Source: an uncultured Oscillospiraceae bacterium
GTDB taxonomy: Bacteria; Bacillota; Clostridia; Oscillospirales; Oscillospiraceae
Direction: 5' to 3'
Assembly (NCBI GenBank): GCA_934593275.1
Contig: CAKTQE010000007.1
Coordinates: forward strand, 1 to 64,000
Length of the DNA: 64,000 bases
A program made the position numbers and the translations under genes. The notes beneath the pieces are model-generated. The model did no database searches. It saw only the letters and a program-made list of their open reading frames with translations, and was not told the origin of the DNA. Below, one piece after another: positions 17,958 to 26,416 of this stretch (the stretch's first letter is position 1; each line of letters starts with the position of its first letter).

Positions 17958-18086
17958 GTGTACCACCCCCTTTCTTAAAGAACGGGGGCAAAAAGAAGTA
18001 TACCCCCGGATAACATCTGGGGGAACCGCCTGCCGGGGCGCTGGTAGCACCATGGACAGCATAACATAAGAGCTGACAAAAAGCAA
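17958..18086 (-). promoter_or_regulatory. Toxin promoter and SD-sequestering leader, TA copy A
   Basis: The promoter reads TTGCTT, 17 bases, TATGCT on the minus strand (18086-18058). The leader carries G5 at 18007-18003, C5 at 17988-17984 and G5 (the ribosome site) at 17970-17966. C5 can pair with either G5, so two exclusive hairpins are possible, one of which hides the ribosome site. The order is conserved in the three other complete copies. Confidence 0.65.
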
Positions 18087-18119
18087 GCAAAATGCAAATA
18101 AACACCCCCGGAATGACAT

Positions 18120-18955
18120 GTCGGGGGGTGGTTCCATTCACCGGTACAGGTTGTATCCGGTAGGTGGCGGGCGGCAGATTGCCGATGGAATTGAGGTGTG
18201 ATTGCCCCCGGCAATCAATTGATTTTGATTCGCTGCGCGAAGCACCACCCCTACGATACAATTTGTTGCAAATATCGTGTATTTTACGTATCTATCACTG
18301 TTTTGCATTTCCAAAAATGCGGAAAACGTGGTGCATTAATGTAGGGGCGGCAATCTGCCGCCCGCCACCTGCCGAATACAACCTGTGCGGGTGAATGGTA
18401 TGACCCGATATACGGAACAATGTAGCGGCGATGATTCATCGCCACTCCAGCCCCGGCGAGGGGCTGGCACCGTGGCAGATACAACCTGTTTGGTTGAATG
18501 GTACCACCCCCCGACATGTCATTCCGAGCGGAGTCGAGGAATCCACCCAAGTTGCAGATTTTACCTTGCGTTGGTACTTTCTGTTACGTGGTGGATTCCT
18601 CCACTCCGCTTGCGCTCAAGGCCTGAATGACAGACGTTTCTGGTTTGGCTGGTGCGGATACGAATGTACCACGATTCCGGCCCTCCGGGCCGGTTGGCGG
18701 CAGATTGCCGCCGCTACAGTGGGGGTACCGTCTTTTGAGTGGTACCATTCAACCACACAGGTTATACATCCCACGTGGCGGGCGGCAGGTTGTCGATGGA
18801 ATTGAGGTGTGATTGCCCCCGGCAATCATTATATTTTGATTCGCTGCGCGGAGCAACCACCCCTACGGCAAAATTGTTACAAATACCGTATATTGAACGT
18901 ATCTGGCACCAATTTGTGCTTCAAAAACTGTCAACTGTCCACTGTCAACTGTCAA
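18120..18955. repeat. Intergenic mosaic repeat island 3
   Basis: About 840 bp of repeat modules with no credible gene: GGCGGGCGGCAGATTGCCG (18169), the GATTGCCCCCGGCAATCAA palindrome (18199 and 18811), GGGGCGGCAATCTGCCGCCC (18345), CCAGCCCCGGCGAGGGGCTGG (18453, inverted relative to island 2), the CATTCCGAGCGGAGTCGAGG unit (18521) and GGCCCTCCGGGCC (18682). It ends in a TGTCAACTGTCCACTG array at 18928-18957. Confidence 0.85.
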
Positions 18956-18994
18956 CTAAAAACCGGGAACCGCTATTTTGGGCGGTTCCCGGTT
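18956..18994 (-). terminator. Terminator of the HAD-MFS-HD operon
   Basis: A 13-bp stem AACCGGGAACCGC/GCGGTTCCCGGTT, followed on the minus strand by TTTTT. It lies four bases past the HAD stop. Confidence 0.88.
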
Positions 18995-18997
18995 TGA

Positions 18998-19774
18998 TTA
19001 AATCAGGCCGTGCTGTAGGCAGAATTCGTAGATGCCGTCCTGGGCTGCGGGGGCGCAGATGGCGTTGGCGATGGTTTTCAGCTGCTCAGAAGCGTTCCCC
19101 ATGGCCACGCCGGTGCCGACGGCTTCCAGCATTTCGATGTCGTTGTTGCCATCTCCAAAGGCCATGGCATTCTCGGGGGACAGATGGAAATGATGGAGTA
19201 CCGCCCGGATTCCCGTGCCTTTTCCGCCGTTGGCGGGGATCACGTCTATCGCCCGGTCCCACCAGGCGGCGATTTTTGCTCCGGCCACACCCTCCAAGAT
19301 GGCAGGATATTCCGGTTCCCGGCACCCAAGCATCAGTTGGTAGATGCTCTCCTGGCACAGCAAATCAAAATCCGGTGCTACCGGCAAAGTCAGATTTCCG
19401 ATGGCGGCGTAGTCCGCCAAGTCCTTGTCCAGCCCGTTAGCTCCGATCCGGTCTTTGGTTGCCGCGGCTACGGGTCTTCCGATGGAAGAAGCATTCCGGA
19501 CGATCCGCGCCACCGCCTCCGGTGCAATGGGATTTTCGTATATAGGACCCTGCGCGTCATAGCAGTAGGAGCCGTTAAAGGTCAGAAAGGCGTCAAACTC
19601 CACGCCCTCAAACACAGGCACACAAATAGGGGCGCGGCCTGTGGCAATGCAGATTTTGATGCCCTTGTCCTTGAGCCGTCTCAGGGCTTCCAGCGTCTTT
19701 GGGGAGGGCTGCCTTGCCCCCATTTCCAGCAAGGTGCCGTCAATATCAAAGAAAATGATTTTAATGGGATTCAT
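18998..19774 (-). CDS. HAD-superfamily phosphatase, Cof type (IIB)
   Basis: A 258-residue phosphatase. Motif I is IFFDIDGTLL with the nucleophile Asp at about residue 9, motif II is CIATGRAP, the conserved Lys is in NGGKGTG near residue 189 and motif IV is AFGDGNNDIEM near 212; a C2-type cap domain occupies the middle. Such enzymes remove phosphate from sugar phosphates or flavin/PLP-type cofactors; the substrate here is unknown. The start at 19774 has AAAGGAG upstream and overlaps the MFS stop by four bases (ATGA), so translation is coupled. Confidence 0.88.
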   Translation of the reverse strand: MNPIKIIFFDIDGTLLEMGARQPSPKTLEALRRLKDKGIKICIATGRAPICVPVFEGVEFDAFLTFNGSYCYDAQGPIYENPIAPEAVARIVRNASSIGRPVAAATKDRIGANGLDKDLADYAAIGNLTLPVAPDFDLLCQESIYQLMLGCREPEYPAILEGVAGAKIAAWWDRAIDVIPANGGKGTGIRAVLHHFHLSPENAMAFGDGNNDIEMLEAVGTGVAMGNASEQLKTIANAICAPAAQDGIYEFCLQHGLI

Positions 19775-20952
19775 TTGGAGATTTCTCCTTTCGGGGAAGA
19801 TTTTGCAGTGGTGAAGAAAAGAATTCCTGTGCCGATGCCGGCCATCACCACACCGGCAGACAGCATGGCTCTTACCCCAAAACCCAGTGCGATCCCACCG
19901 GCAAGATTTCCGGCAGAGCATCCAAGCGCATAGGCGGCGGCACTAAAAGCCTGCCCTTTGACCATGTCGGCAGGGCGAACCATAGCCCCTGCGTAGGATA
20001 CCTGGGTTGGATGCAGAAAGCCGTAGGAGGTCATGTGCAGCAGCTGAAGCAGATAAACAGCAGAAATGCTTTTGGCAACAAAGAGAAAACAGACGGCCCT
20101 TATGAGAAAGGTCACAGCGGAGATTCTCAGCAGTGCGGCATCACTGAGCCGGGCATGAATTCTGTCAAAGCAGAAAATCACCGGGGCGGTTACCAGGGAA
20201 GATAGAAACAGTGCCGTTCCCACATGGCTGCTGTTACCTCCGAAAGCACGAACAATAGCAATCATATAGTTTTCGGTCATAGCAAGAAACATCCCCAGAA
20301 AGGCAATCCCCAGGAGGGTCAGGCAGTAACGGGGATACTGCTGGAAAAACCGGAAAAGAGAGCAGCTGCCCTGAATTTCCTGGATAGCAGGCTCCGGTTT
20401 TTGAAGTTTTGGGTAACCCAACAGGGAAAAAATGCAAAGGCTCCGGGTCAGAAGCAGAAGCAGGAGCATCCAGGTCATGCCCAGTTTTGCAATGACAAAG
20501 CCAAGCACCAGACTGGAAATGGCGGTTGCCGTAGAGCCAATGCCTCGGACCGCACCGTAGTTGACGGGATAGCCTGCCTGGTGGAAAGAAACACACAGAG
20601 CATTGAGCAGCGGAATCATCACATCGCTGCTCCACAGCCCCACCGTGTATAGAACGGCGATCAGAGATTGGGGGAGCTTCGGTATCAGCAGCAAGCAAAA
20701 GCAGGAAAAACAGAGGATCGACAGGTGAAGCAGTATTTTTGTCAGAAGAAATCCCTTTGCCCGGTCAACACGGGCTGCCAAAACCGGCTGGGCCAGACAG
20801 GAACCAATACCGGATAAGGCCAGCAGTACCCCCACTGTGCCGGAGGAAAGTCCCTGATTCAGCAGGTAGGTTGTTGCAAAGGCGGTAGTGCCGGAGTATG
20901 CTGCCCAGAAGGTAAACTGGGTAAGGCTGTATCGGGGTGTCAGATTTTTCAT
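19771..20952 (-). CDS. MFS transporter
   Basis: A 393-residue carrier with about twelve helices. It begins MKNLTPRYSLTQFTFWAAYS, and helix 2 is followed by a motif A-like LAARVDRAKGF. The shape resembles the nucleoside/LacY-like sugar-permease branch (MFS_1/MFS_1_like), but no substrate can be named. GAGGTG lies seven bases before the start. It sits between an HD-domain gene (8 bases upstream) and the HAD phosphatase (4-base overlap), so transport and dephosphorylation of one compound is plausible. Confidence 0.85.
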   Translation of the reverse strand: MKNLTPRYSLTQFTFWAAYSGTTAFATTYLLNQGLSSGTVGVLLALSGIGSCLAQPVLAARVDRAKGFLLTKILLHLSILCFSCFCLLLIPKLPQSLIAVLYTVGLWSSDVMIPLLNALCVSFHQAGYPVNYGAVRGIGSTATAISSLVLGFVIAKLGMTWMLLLLLLTRSLCIFSLLGYPKLQKPEPAIQEIQGSCSLFRFFQQYPRYCLTLLGIAFLGMFLAMTENYMIAIVRAFGGNSSHVGTALFLSSLVTAPVIFCFDRIHARLSDAALLRISAVTFLIRAVCFLFVAKSISAVYLLQLLHMTSYGFLHPTQVSYAGAMVRPADMVKGQAFSAAAYALGCSAGNLAGGIALGFGVRAMLSAGVVMAGIGTGILFFTTAKSSPKGEISK

Positions 20953-20960
20953 GGGACACC

Positions 20961-21563
20961 TCAGAAACGGAAACTGTTTTCCACCACACCGGGGAGACAG
21001 TCATAAATCGAGCAGCCCATTCTCTTTTCAAACTGGGCTTTGATGTCCAGCACCGTCTTCCAGCGGTCCACGGTTGCCGGGTGGACTCCATAGCGGAGGG
21101 CCACATCCACAAACCGCTTTTCAAGCCAACAGAAGCCGGTAGGCAACGCCAGGGCATCACACAGCTGCACCAGCCGGTCATAGTCATCGTAGACCGCCGA
21201 TTTTACAAACCGGGCAAGATACTCTTTGTCTGCCTGGGGCATGTCGAAGACCCCAATCGAGGAGGCAATATCCTGAATCATAAAGGCGTGGGAAATGCAG
21301 ATTTGAGCCGCTTTTTCCCAGCCACGGGCCATGCAGTACCGGTAGCCATCGATCAGGTGCCGTTCGGAACTGACCCCGGCGTGTCGGCCAATGTCATGGA
21401 GCAAACCGTAGACGTAGGCATCATAAGGGTCCAGCCCAGGGCATTGCTTTGCGATATTTTCACAGGCCATGGCCACATAGCGGCTGTGGGCCACCCAAGG
21501 CCCAGGATTTTCCATCCGGGCATCCACCAGGGCGTTTTCGGCATCATATTTTGTCAGCAGCAT
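20961..21563 (-). CDS. HD-domain phosphohydrolase
   Basis: A 200-residue HD protein. The metal-binding set is H in VAHSRYVAMACENIAK near residue 21, HD in YGLLHDIGRHAG near residue 51 and D in DYDRLVQLCDAL near residue 133. This is the layout of small HD hydrolases that act on nucleotides or phosphorylated metabolites. The start MLLTKYDAENA at 21563 is set by GAGGA six bases before; longer in-frame starts lack a ribosome site. First gene of the HD-MFS-HAD unit, 127 bases after the AraC gene. Confidence 0.82.
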   Translation of the reverse strand: MLLTKYDAENALVDARMENPGPWVAHSRYVAMACENIAKQCPGLDPYDAYVYGLLHDIGRHAGVSSERHLIDGYRYCMARGWEKAAQICISHAFMIQDIASSIGVFDMPQADKEYLARFVKSAVYDDYDRLVQLCDALALPTGFCWLEKRFVDVALRYGVHPATVDRWKTVLDIKAQFEKRMGCSIYDCLPGVVENSFRF

Positions 21564-21690
21564 ATAATTCCTCGCTTTCCGGAGGGCGGGCCGGGAAACC
21601 GGCCCGCCGGACATATTGGACTGGAATTGGAAAGTGGGCCTTTCCTGCTCCTTACTGACAGTATAATGCAGCATGGGCAGAAATACTATC

Positions 21691-22623
21691 TCATTTACGC
21701 TGATTTTTATAACGTTCGTGCCAATCTCTGCGGTATTCCCAGGGTGTACACCGAAAACGCAGCCTGAAAATCTTCCCAAAGTAGCTGCCGGAGCCAAAGC
21801 CGCAGCCATAGGCGATCTGGGTAATCGGGGTGTCGGTATCTGACAGAAGCGCACAGGCTTTTTGCAGCCGGTACTCCCGGATATATTCCACAGGTGTCAT
21901 ACGCAGATTGGTTTGAAACAGCCGAAAGCAGCTTCGTTTGCTGATATGGCCGTAGGCCGCCAATTGGTCAATAGAAATCGGATTCTGATAGTGTTCGTGG
22001 ATATAGACCATCAGTGCTTTTACCAGCCGGTCTGCGCCGTCTGTCCGTGGGTCTTCCCCCAAAAGCGGCCCTGCCTGTTTTAATATCTTCTGCCAAATGG
22101 ACATCAGGGACTCCCGCAGCTTCCACTCATAGCCCCATTCCGCAGGGGATAGTTGAAAGGCCCGGAGAATATCTTCCAGAATTTCCTTTTGACCGGCATC
22201 CTCAGAGGAAAAGGCCAGTATTTCCAGACCAGGCGCAGAGGTCAGAGGCAGAATGTATTTTTCTTCGATGCGGCTGCCATGGCCCCCTGCCAGAAACACC
22301 GGGTCAAACAAGTGCAGCAATTGCACATTGGGCCGGTTTCCGTCGGCCACACAGGTTGTATGCAGGACGTTGGTATTCACAAAGCCCCCGGAACCGGCAG
22401 GAAAGGTCTGATTTCCGTGGGGAGTGGTATATTCCACACAGCCGCTTTCCACATAAAATAGCTCCACCGCCTTATGCCAGTGCCAAGGCGCGCCCTGATT
22501 CATATACCGGTTCAGGACTGCACGGGTGGCAAGATAGGGGAAATCCAACGCCATTCCCGGCAACAACTCCTCCTTGCTTTCATCCCGGATGTTGATTTCT
22601 TCCAGCAACTTTATGGATTCCAC
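21691..22623 (-). CDS. AraC-family transcriptional regulator
   Basis: A 310-residue regulator with an N-terminal cupin-like sensor (WHWHKAVELFYVESGCVEY near residue 47) and a C-terminal pair of helix-turn-helix motifs (ISIDQLAAYGHISKRSCFRL near 219 and ITQIAYGCGFGSGSYFGKIF near 268), the normal AraC plan. The start codon is GTG at 22623 with AAAGGGG seven bases upstream. It lies upstream of the HD-MFS-HAD genes on the same strand and probably controls them. Confidence 0.9.
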   Translation of the reverse strand: MESIKLLEEINIRDESKEELLPGMALDFPYLATRAVLNRYMNQGAPWHWHKAVELFYVESGCVEYTTPHGNQTFPAGSGGFVNTNVLHTTCVADGNRPNVQLLHLFDPVFLAGGHGSRIEEKYILPLTSAPGLEILAFSSEDAGQKEILEDILRAFQLSPAEWGYEWKLRESLMSIWQKILKQAGPLLGEDPRTDGADRLVKALMVYIHEHYQNPISIDQLAAYGHISKRSCFRLFQTNLRMTPVEYIREYRLQKACALLSDTDTPITQIAYGCGFGSGSYFGKIFRLRFRCTPWEYRRDWHERYKNQRK

Positions 22624-22787
22624 AGCTCTGCCCCTTTCCCACGGTTTCCTTTACTATAACACAGTGTTTCCCCAATTTCAATTTTGACGTTCCAATATTA
22701 AGGGAGTCTGTCATACCACCCTCGCCCCGTACAGGATTTGGGGCTATACCGACCAAACGGTATCCCCATGGACGACCCACCAATAAC

Positions 22788-22816
22788 TGTCAACTGTCCA
22801 CTGTCAACTGTCAACT
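22788..22816. repeat. Short CTGTCAA tandem array
   Basis: A 10-bp-period array of the type ACTGTCAACTGTCCACTG, identical in plan to the one at 18928-18957 and close to the CAATTGTC arrays at 391, 32078, 32188, 44801 and 48522. It lies directly beside a terminator. Bases 22624-22787 otherwise show nothing. Confidence 0.75.
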
Positions 22817-22853
22817 AAAAACGGGAACCGCTATTCCATACGGTTCCCGTTTT
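22816..22853 (-). terminator. Terminator of the C69 dipeptidase
   Basis: Stem AAAACGGGAACCG/CGGTTCCCGTTTT with a 10-base loop, followed by TTAG on the minus strand; it lies three bases past the stop codon. Confidence 0.85.
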
Positions 22854-22856
22854 CAT

Positions 22857-24317
22857 TCAGTTGTCTCCCCGGTGGTAGCGGATCTTCATATGCTCCGAGG
22901 CGTTTTTGAGGATTTGGGACAGGGCTTTGTCGGAGGACTCTTTGACCATGGCCAGAATTTTTTCATTGGCTTCCAAAAGGATCTCCGGGGAAGCACCCTC
23001 CAATATTTTTTGGTCGTACTCTTCCAGATACTGCTGGCCCCGGTTCATCACGGTGTTGCGGTAGCGTTCGTTGTACAGCAGGGCCGAACCCAGGTGGGCA
23101 TCGGTCAGGGCGGCGATCAGGCGGCTGTGCCAGTACATGTAGTCGGTGGATACGGTTTCTGTGGTACCGCTGATGTACTTGGGGAAGCCGGAAACACCGG
23201 TGTACACCGGGAAACAGGCGGTAAAGCCGCTGCCGCCCATGGACAGCCACTGGACGCCCTGGATGGGCTGGGGCAGGTATCCACGGATTTGCTGAATGCC
23301 GCAAACGTCACTGTTGGGGACGGCGATGGTCCGGTATTTGCCCTTGGCGGGGGAATTCTTGTCATAGGGGTCGTAGGGGGTACCCTGGTAGTAAGAACCC
23401 AGTACATACCGCACGTCCTCCACCGTAACTTTCCGTTCCGGACGGAAAGACCAGGGGATGTCGTTGCTCTCCGGGGTGAAGTCCGCCCCCACGCCGTCCC
23501 AACGGTAGGTCCGGGGCAGGAAGTAGCGGGCCATGAACCAGGCCCGGGGGGTATTGTAAATGTGGTCCGCGTCACGCTGGGAGCCAAAGGCCAGCCGGGG
23601 GTTGAAGCTGTCCCCCAAATCCAGGGCCAGATGGTGCCGCTCCACAAAGGCCTTTAAATCCTTGGAACACAGATGCTCTTTCTGCGGCCCATAGGCATCG
23701 GCAAAGTCAAAATTGTCCAGACCAAACTGGTTGGGCATGATCACCACCCGGTCATCCGGTACCCGCCGGGCGATCCAGTGGTGGCCGCCGATGGTTTCCA
23801 GCCACCAAACTTCCTGGCCGTCGGCAAAGGCCATGCCGTTGGCTTCATCGGTGCCGTATTGCTCCAAAAGTTCTCCGGTGCGCAGCACGCCCTCCCGGGC
23901 GGTGTGGATGTAGGGCAGCACCAGGGTCACCAAATCTTCTTCCCCAATGCCCCCAGGAATTTCTTGGCTGCTCCGGCCTTTTTTGGGCTGGTATTCCACA
24001 TAGGGGTCTGCCCCCAGAACCCGGGCGTTGGAGGTAATGGTCTCCGTGGCGGTCATGGCCACGTTGGCCCGGTTGATGCCGCAGGCGGGCCAAAGGCCGT
24101 TGGTTTTCGTCACATTGGGGCAGTCCGTATACCCCAGGGCGTTTCCGGGCAGGGGAACGGTCAGATGGGAGCGGACGGATTTGTAGCTTCCCGGCTCTTT
24201 CCGAGGGCCATGGGCCAAAACACGCTTGGACTCAAAGCCGCCGTCATCATTCCGGGCAATGATGGTAGAACCGTCATAGCTGGCGTTTCTGCCCACCAGA
24301 ATCGTGGTACAAGGCAT
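22857..24317 (-). CDS. C69 family dipeptidase (PepD type)
   Basis: A 486-residue N-terminal-nucleophile peptidase. It starts MPCTTILVGRNASYDGSTII, with Cys3 the expected catalytic nucleophile exposed near the N-terminus, and continues with ARNDD and later the EVWWLETIGGHHWIARRVPD segment typical of the family. It cleaves dipeptides, probably in the cytoplasm since no signal peptide is seen. The start at 24317 is fixed by the family N-terminus; an in-frame extension upstream runs into the MITE at 24339 and is not coding. A weak GGAG precedes the start by ten bases. Confidence 0.88.
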   Translation of the reverse strand: MPCTTILVGRNASYDGSTIIARNDDGGFESKRVLAHGPRKEPGSYKSVRSHLTVPLPGNALGYTDCPNVTKTNGLWPACGINRANVAMTATETITSNARVLGADPYVEYQPKKGRSSQEIPGGIGEEDLVTLVLPYIHTAREGVLRTGELLEQYGTDEANGMAFADGQEVWWLETIGGHHWIARRVPDDRVVIMPNQFGLDNFDFADAYGPQKEHLCSKDLKAFVERHHLALDLGDSFNPRLAFGSQRDADHIYNTPRAWFMARYFLPRTYRWDGVGADFTPESNDIPWSFRPERKVTVEDVRYVLGSYYQGTPYDPYDKNSPAKGKYRTIAVPNSDVCGIQQIRGYLPQPIQGVQWLSMGGSGFTACFPVYTGVSGFPKYISGTTETVSTDYMYWHSRLIAALTDAHLGSALLYNERYRNTVMNRGQQYLEEYDQKILEGASPEILLEANEKILAMVKESSDKALSQILKNASEHMKIRYHRGDN

Positions 24318-24338
24318 TGAAATACGCTCCGTTTCTTG

Positions 24339-24499
24339 GGAAACTCTGAATAAATCGTCTGCGGCTGAGCGGCGAATCTTTTGCCCCCAGACTGCGGTTT
24401 GAAAAATGGGAAATACATACAGTATTCCCTCATTTTCCAAACCTTGTCTGGAAACAAAATCTTTCGCCGTCAGCCCTTGCCGATTTAATCAGAGCTTCC
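24339..24499 (+). mobile_element. 161-bp MITE, full copy 1
   Basis: Terminal inverted repeats GGAAACTCTGAATAAATCG and CGATTTAATCAGAGCTTCC (17 of 19 paired). The centre is also an inverted repeat: TTTGAAAAATGGGAAATAC against GTATTCCCTCATTTTCCAAA. It has no gene. Other full copies are at 36101 and 52056, all exactly 161 bp. It lies just upstream of the C69 dipeptidase start (22 bases away) and 13 bases past the DivIVA-like stop. No clear target duplication is visible. Confidence 0.85.
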
Positions 24500-24512
24500 C
24501 TATATATATTTT

Positions 24513-25124
24513 TTATCTGGTTGGTTTCAGACGCTTTAGGGTGTCGGCGGCATCCTGCAGGGCCAGACGGCTGGAAGATACAGCGGATTGCAGGGTGTCC
24601 AGCTGCGCACTGACCTGCTGGGAAATGCCGGTCATCTGCCGCAGGGCACTTTCCACTCTGGCGGAAGCCTGGGTCAGCACCGCGCCGGTCTCGGAATAGA
24701 CCTGCTCTGCCCGCTCCCGGGCCACCCGCTCGGTGCGCTCGGCACGGCGGTAGGCTTCCAACTCCTGGTTGGATTCCAGCTTGGCACCGCTGGCCTGCAC
24801 CATGGCCTCTTTCCGGGCCTGCTGGGCCTCCTCCAGCTGGCATTGCAGTTGGGAAAGCTGCTGCATAGCCACTTCTTTCTGGGCCAGGGCTTCCTCCCGC
24901 TGCTGGCGGGCCTGCGTCAATTCCTCCTGCAAGTCCAGCACCCGGGCTTCCAGGGCCAGACGCTGGGGGTCAACGGTGGGCTTGCTCTGCTGCTGCCGCA
25001 GGGCTTCCAGCTCCGTATTCAGCTGGGTCAACTCCGTATTGTGCCGGTTGTTCAGGTATTCTAAGTAATTGGCCACATCCTGCCGGTTAAAGCCCCGGAG
25101 GGCGGAACGAAAGTTCAGATTCAT
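24513..25124 (-). CDS. DivIVA-like coiled-coil protein
   Basis: A 203-residue protein that starts MNLNFRSALRGFNRQDVANYLEYL, which is the DivIVA N-terminal pattern for membrane-curvature binding. Residues 30-135 are a long coiled coil rich in Gln, Glu and Ala, and the tail (residues 140-200) is amphipathic. DivIVA relatives recruit division or pole-associated proteins; this shorter, divergent form may not be the main DivIVA. The start at 25124 has GGAG nine bases ahead. It stands alone, downstream of the CmpB-type gene on the same strand by 74 bases. Confidence 0.72.
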   Translation of the reverse strand: MNLNFRSALRGFNRQDVANYLEYLNNRHNTELTQLNTELEALRQQQSKPTVDPQRLALEARVLDLQEELTQARQQREEALAQKEVAMQQLSQLQCQLEEAQQARKEAMVQASGAKLESNQELEAYRRAERTERVARERAEQVYSETGAVLTQASARVESALRQMTGISQQVSAQLDTLQSAVSSSRLALQDAADTLKRLKPTR

Positions 25125-25198
25125 AGAGCAGTCTCCATTATTTGGGATTTGTCCCATTATATCACAGAAAACCCCAGAAAACAATAGAGCGTGCCATC

Positions 25199-26227
25199 TT
25201 AACGGAATACCATATTGGCAAAAATCCGCTGCATTCTGGCATCGGGGAAGCGGCTGTCCAGGAATGCCCAGAACGCGTTGGACGCGGCAATGCCCTCCAC
25301 CCGGCAAGACCAGCGGAACACCGTCAGGAGGGTCACCACGCAGTCAAAAACAAAGAACGCCGTCAGGCACCAGGTGAGCATCTTGCCAAAGCGGTTGGGG
25401 ATTTTCAGAATCAGCTGGGCCATAAAGGGATACAGGGTCTTTACCCAGAAAATCCCCAAAAAGCCCCAGAAAATGGAGTACAGCAGGCAAATTCTGCCGT
25501 TGAGATTAAAAGGCATGTGGCTGTAATCCCAGCTGACGGAGCCAAAGAGCAGCTCCTGCGCCCAGGAGCAGAAATATTCCAGAACGCTGCCCACCAGGAA
25601 GCCCCCCAGGAAGGACAGCCAACGGCCCCGGTTCCGGAACCGGTAGAGGGCCAGGGTCAGGGCCAAGGCACCGGCCCCGTAGACCATATTAAAGGGGCCA
25701 TAGACCAGACCCGAACGGCTTTCCAGATAGCCGTTGGTCACCAGGCACCACAAAAGCTCAATGACCACGCCCCCAAAGCAGCCGATAAAGCACACCAGCA
25801 GCAGCTTGTAAAGATTCATCCCCGCCGCGAAGTGACCGCTGCGGGTCTCCTCCAGGTCGATAACGGCGTTGGCCGGGGCCGTCAGCTTCCGGTGGTGCTG
25901 CCGGGTCACATCGTCCCAGCGGGCGGAAAGCTCATCGTAGTTTTCAAGCAGCTTCCCGTTGGTCCGAACCAGATTGGTGGAAGCCCGGCGGTAGGAGCGC
26001 AGCCGCTGCATGACGGCGGTATCCAGCTGTTCCGGGTCCTGGGCCTGGGCCAGATCTTCATAAAGGCTTTCCAGGCTGGGCTGGCCCTGTTCCAGGGTTT
26101 GCAGCACCCTTTGAGAATCCTCCTCCACCGGCGTCACCACGTCCCGTTCCGTGATGCTGTCATACTCCCGGATGGCCTTTTTCCACTGCCTGATTTTTTC
26201 TTTCCGGGCTTTCTTTTCTTGTTTCAT
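25199..26227 (-). CDS. CmpB-type putative ABC transporter permease, long form
   Basis: A 342-residue membrane protein. The first 130 residues are charged and cytoplasmic (MKQEKKARKEKIRQWKKAIR and a predicted coiled coil). The rest has about six helices with the family landmarks VYGPFNMVYGAGALA near residue 183 and SWDYSHMPFNLNGRICLLYS near 243. This family (putative ABC-transporter type IV/CmpB) is common in Firmicutes and its function is not known. The N-terminal coiled-coil extension is unusual for it. Divergent from a shorter paralogue at 26417. Confidence 0.78.
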   Translation of the reverse strand: MKQEKKARKEKIRQWKKAIREYDSITERDVVTPVEEDSQRVLQTLEQGQPSLESLYEDLAQAQDPEQLDTAVMQRLRSYRRASTNLVRTNGKLLENYDELSARWDDVTRQHHRKLTAPANAVIDLEETRSGHFAAGMNLYKLLLVCFIGCFGGVVIELLWCLVTNGYLESRSGLVYGPFNMVYGAGALALTLALYRFRNRGRWLSFLGGFLVGSVLEYFCSWAQELLFGSVSWDYSHMPFNLNGRICLLYSIFWGFLGIFWVKTLYPFMAQLILKIPNRFGKMLTWCLTAFFVFDCVVTLLTVFRWSCRVEGIAASNAFWAFLDSRFPDARMQRIFANMVFR

Positions 26228-26353
26228 ATTGGTCTTCCTTTCTGCTCTATTCCATACGTACCCATTTTTGCCTGTGATTCTACAATGTCAATCTCAATTC
26301 TTTCTCAACTGTTTTTGAACAAAATGTGAAATTCGAATAATTGCAAAAAGTTA

Positions 26354-26382
26354 TTGACGTACCGGTTTTTTCGTGATAAAAC
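26354..26382 (+). promoter_or_regulatory. Promoter of the CmpB-FtsH-GT8 operon
   Basis: TTGACG, 17 bases, TAAAAC, 35 bases before the start codon. Only a consensus match. Confidence 0.55.
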
Positions 26383-26416
26383 AGTTTTATAAGGAACAAT
26401 TTAGGAGGATTCCAGG

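Noticed and set aside
24318-24440. Extended N-terminus of the C69 dipeptidase
   Set aside because: The extra residues are encoded by the MITE and would bury the N-terminal catalytic Cys.
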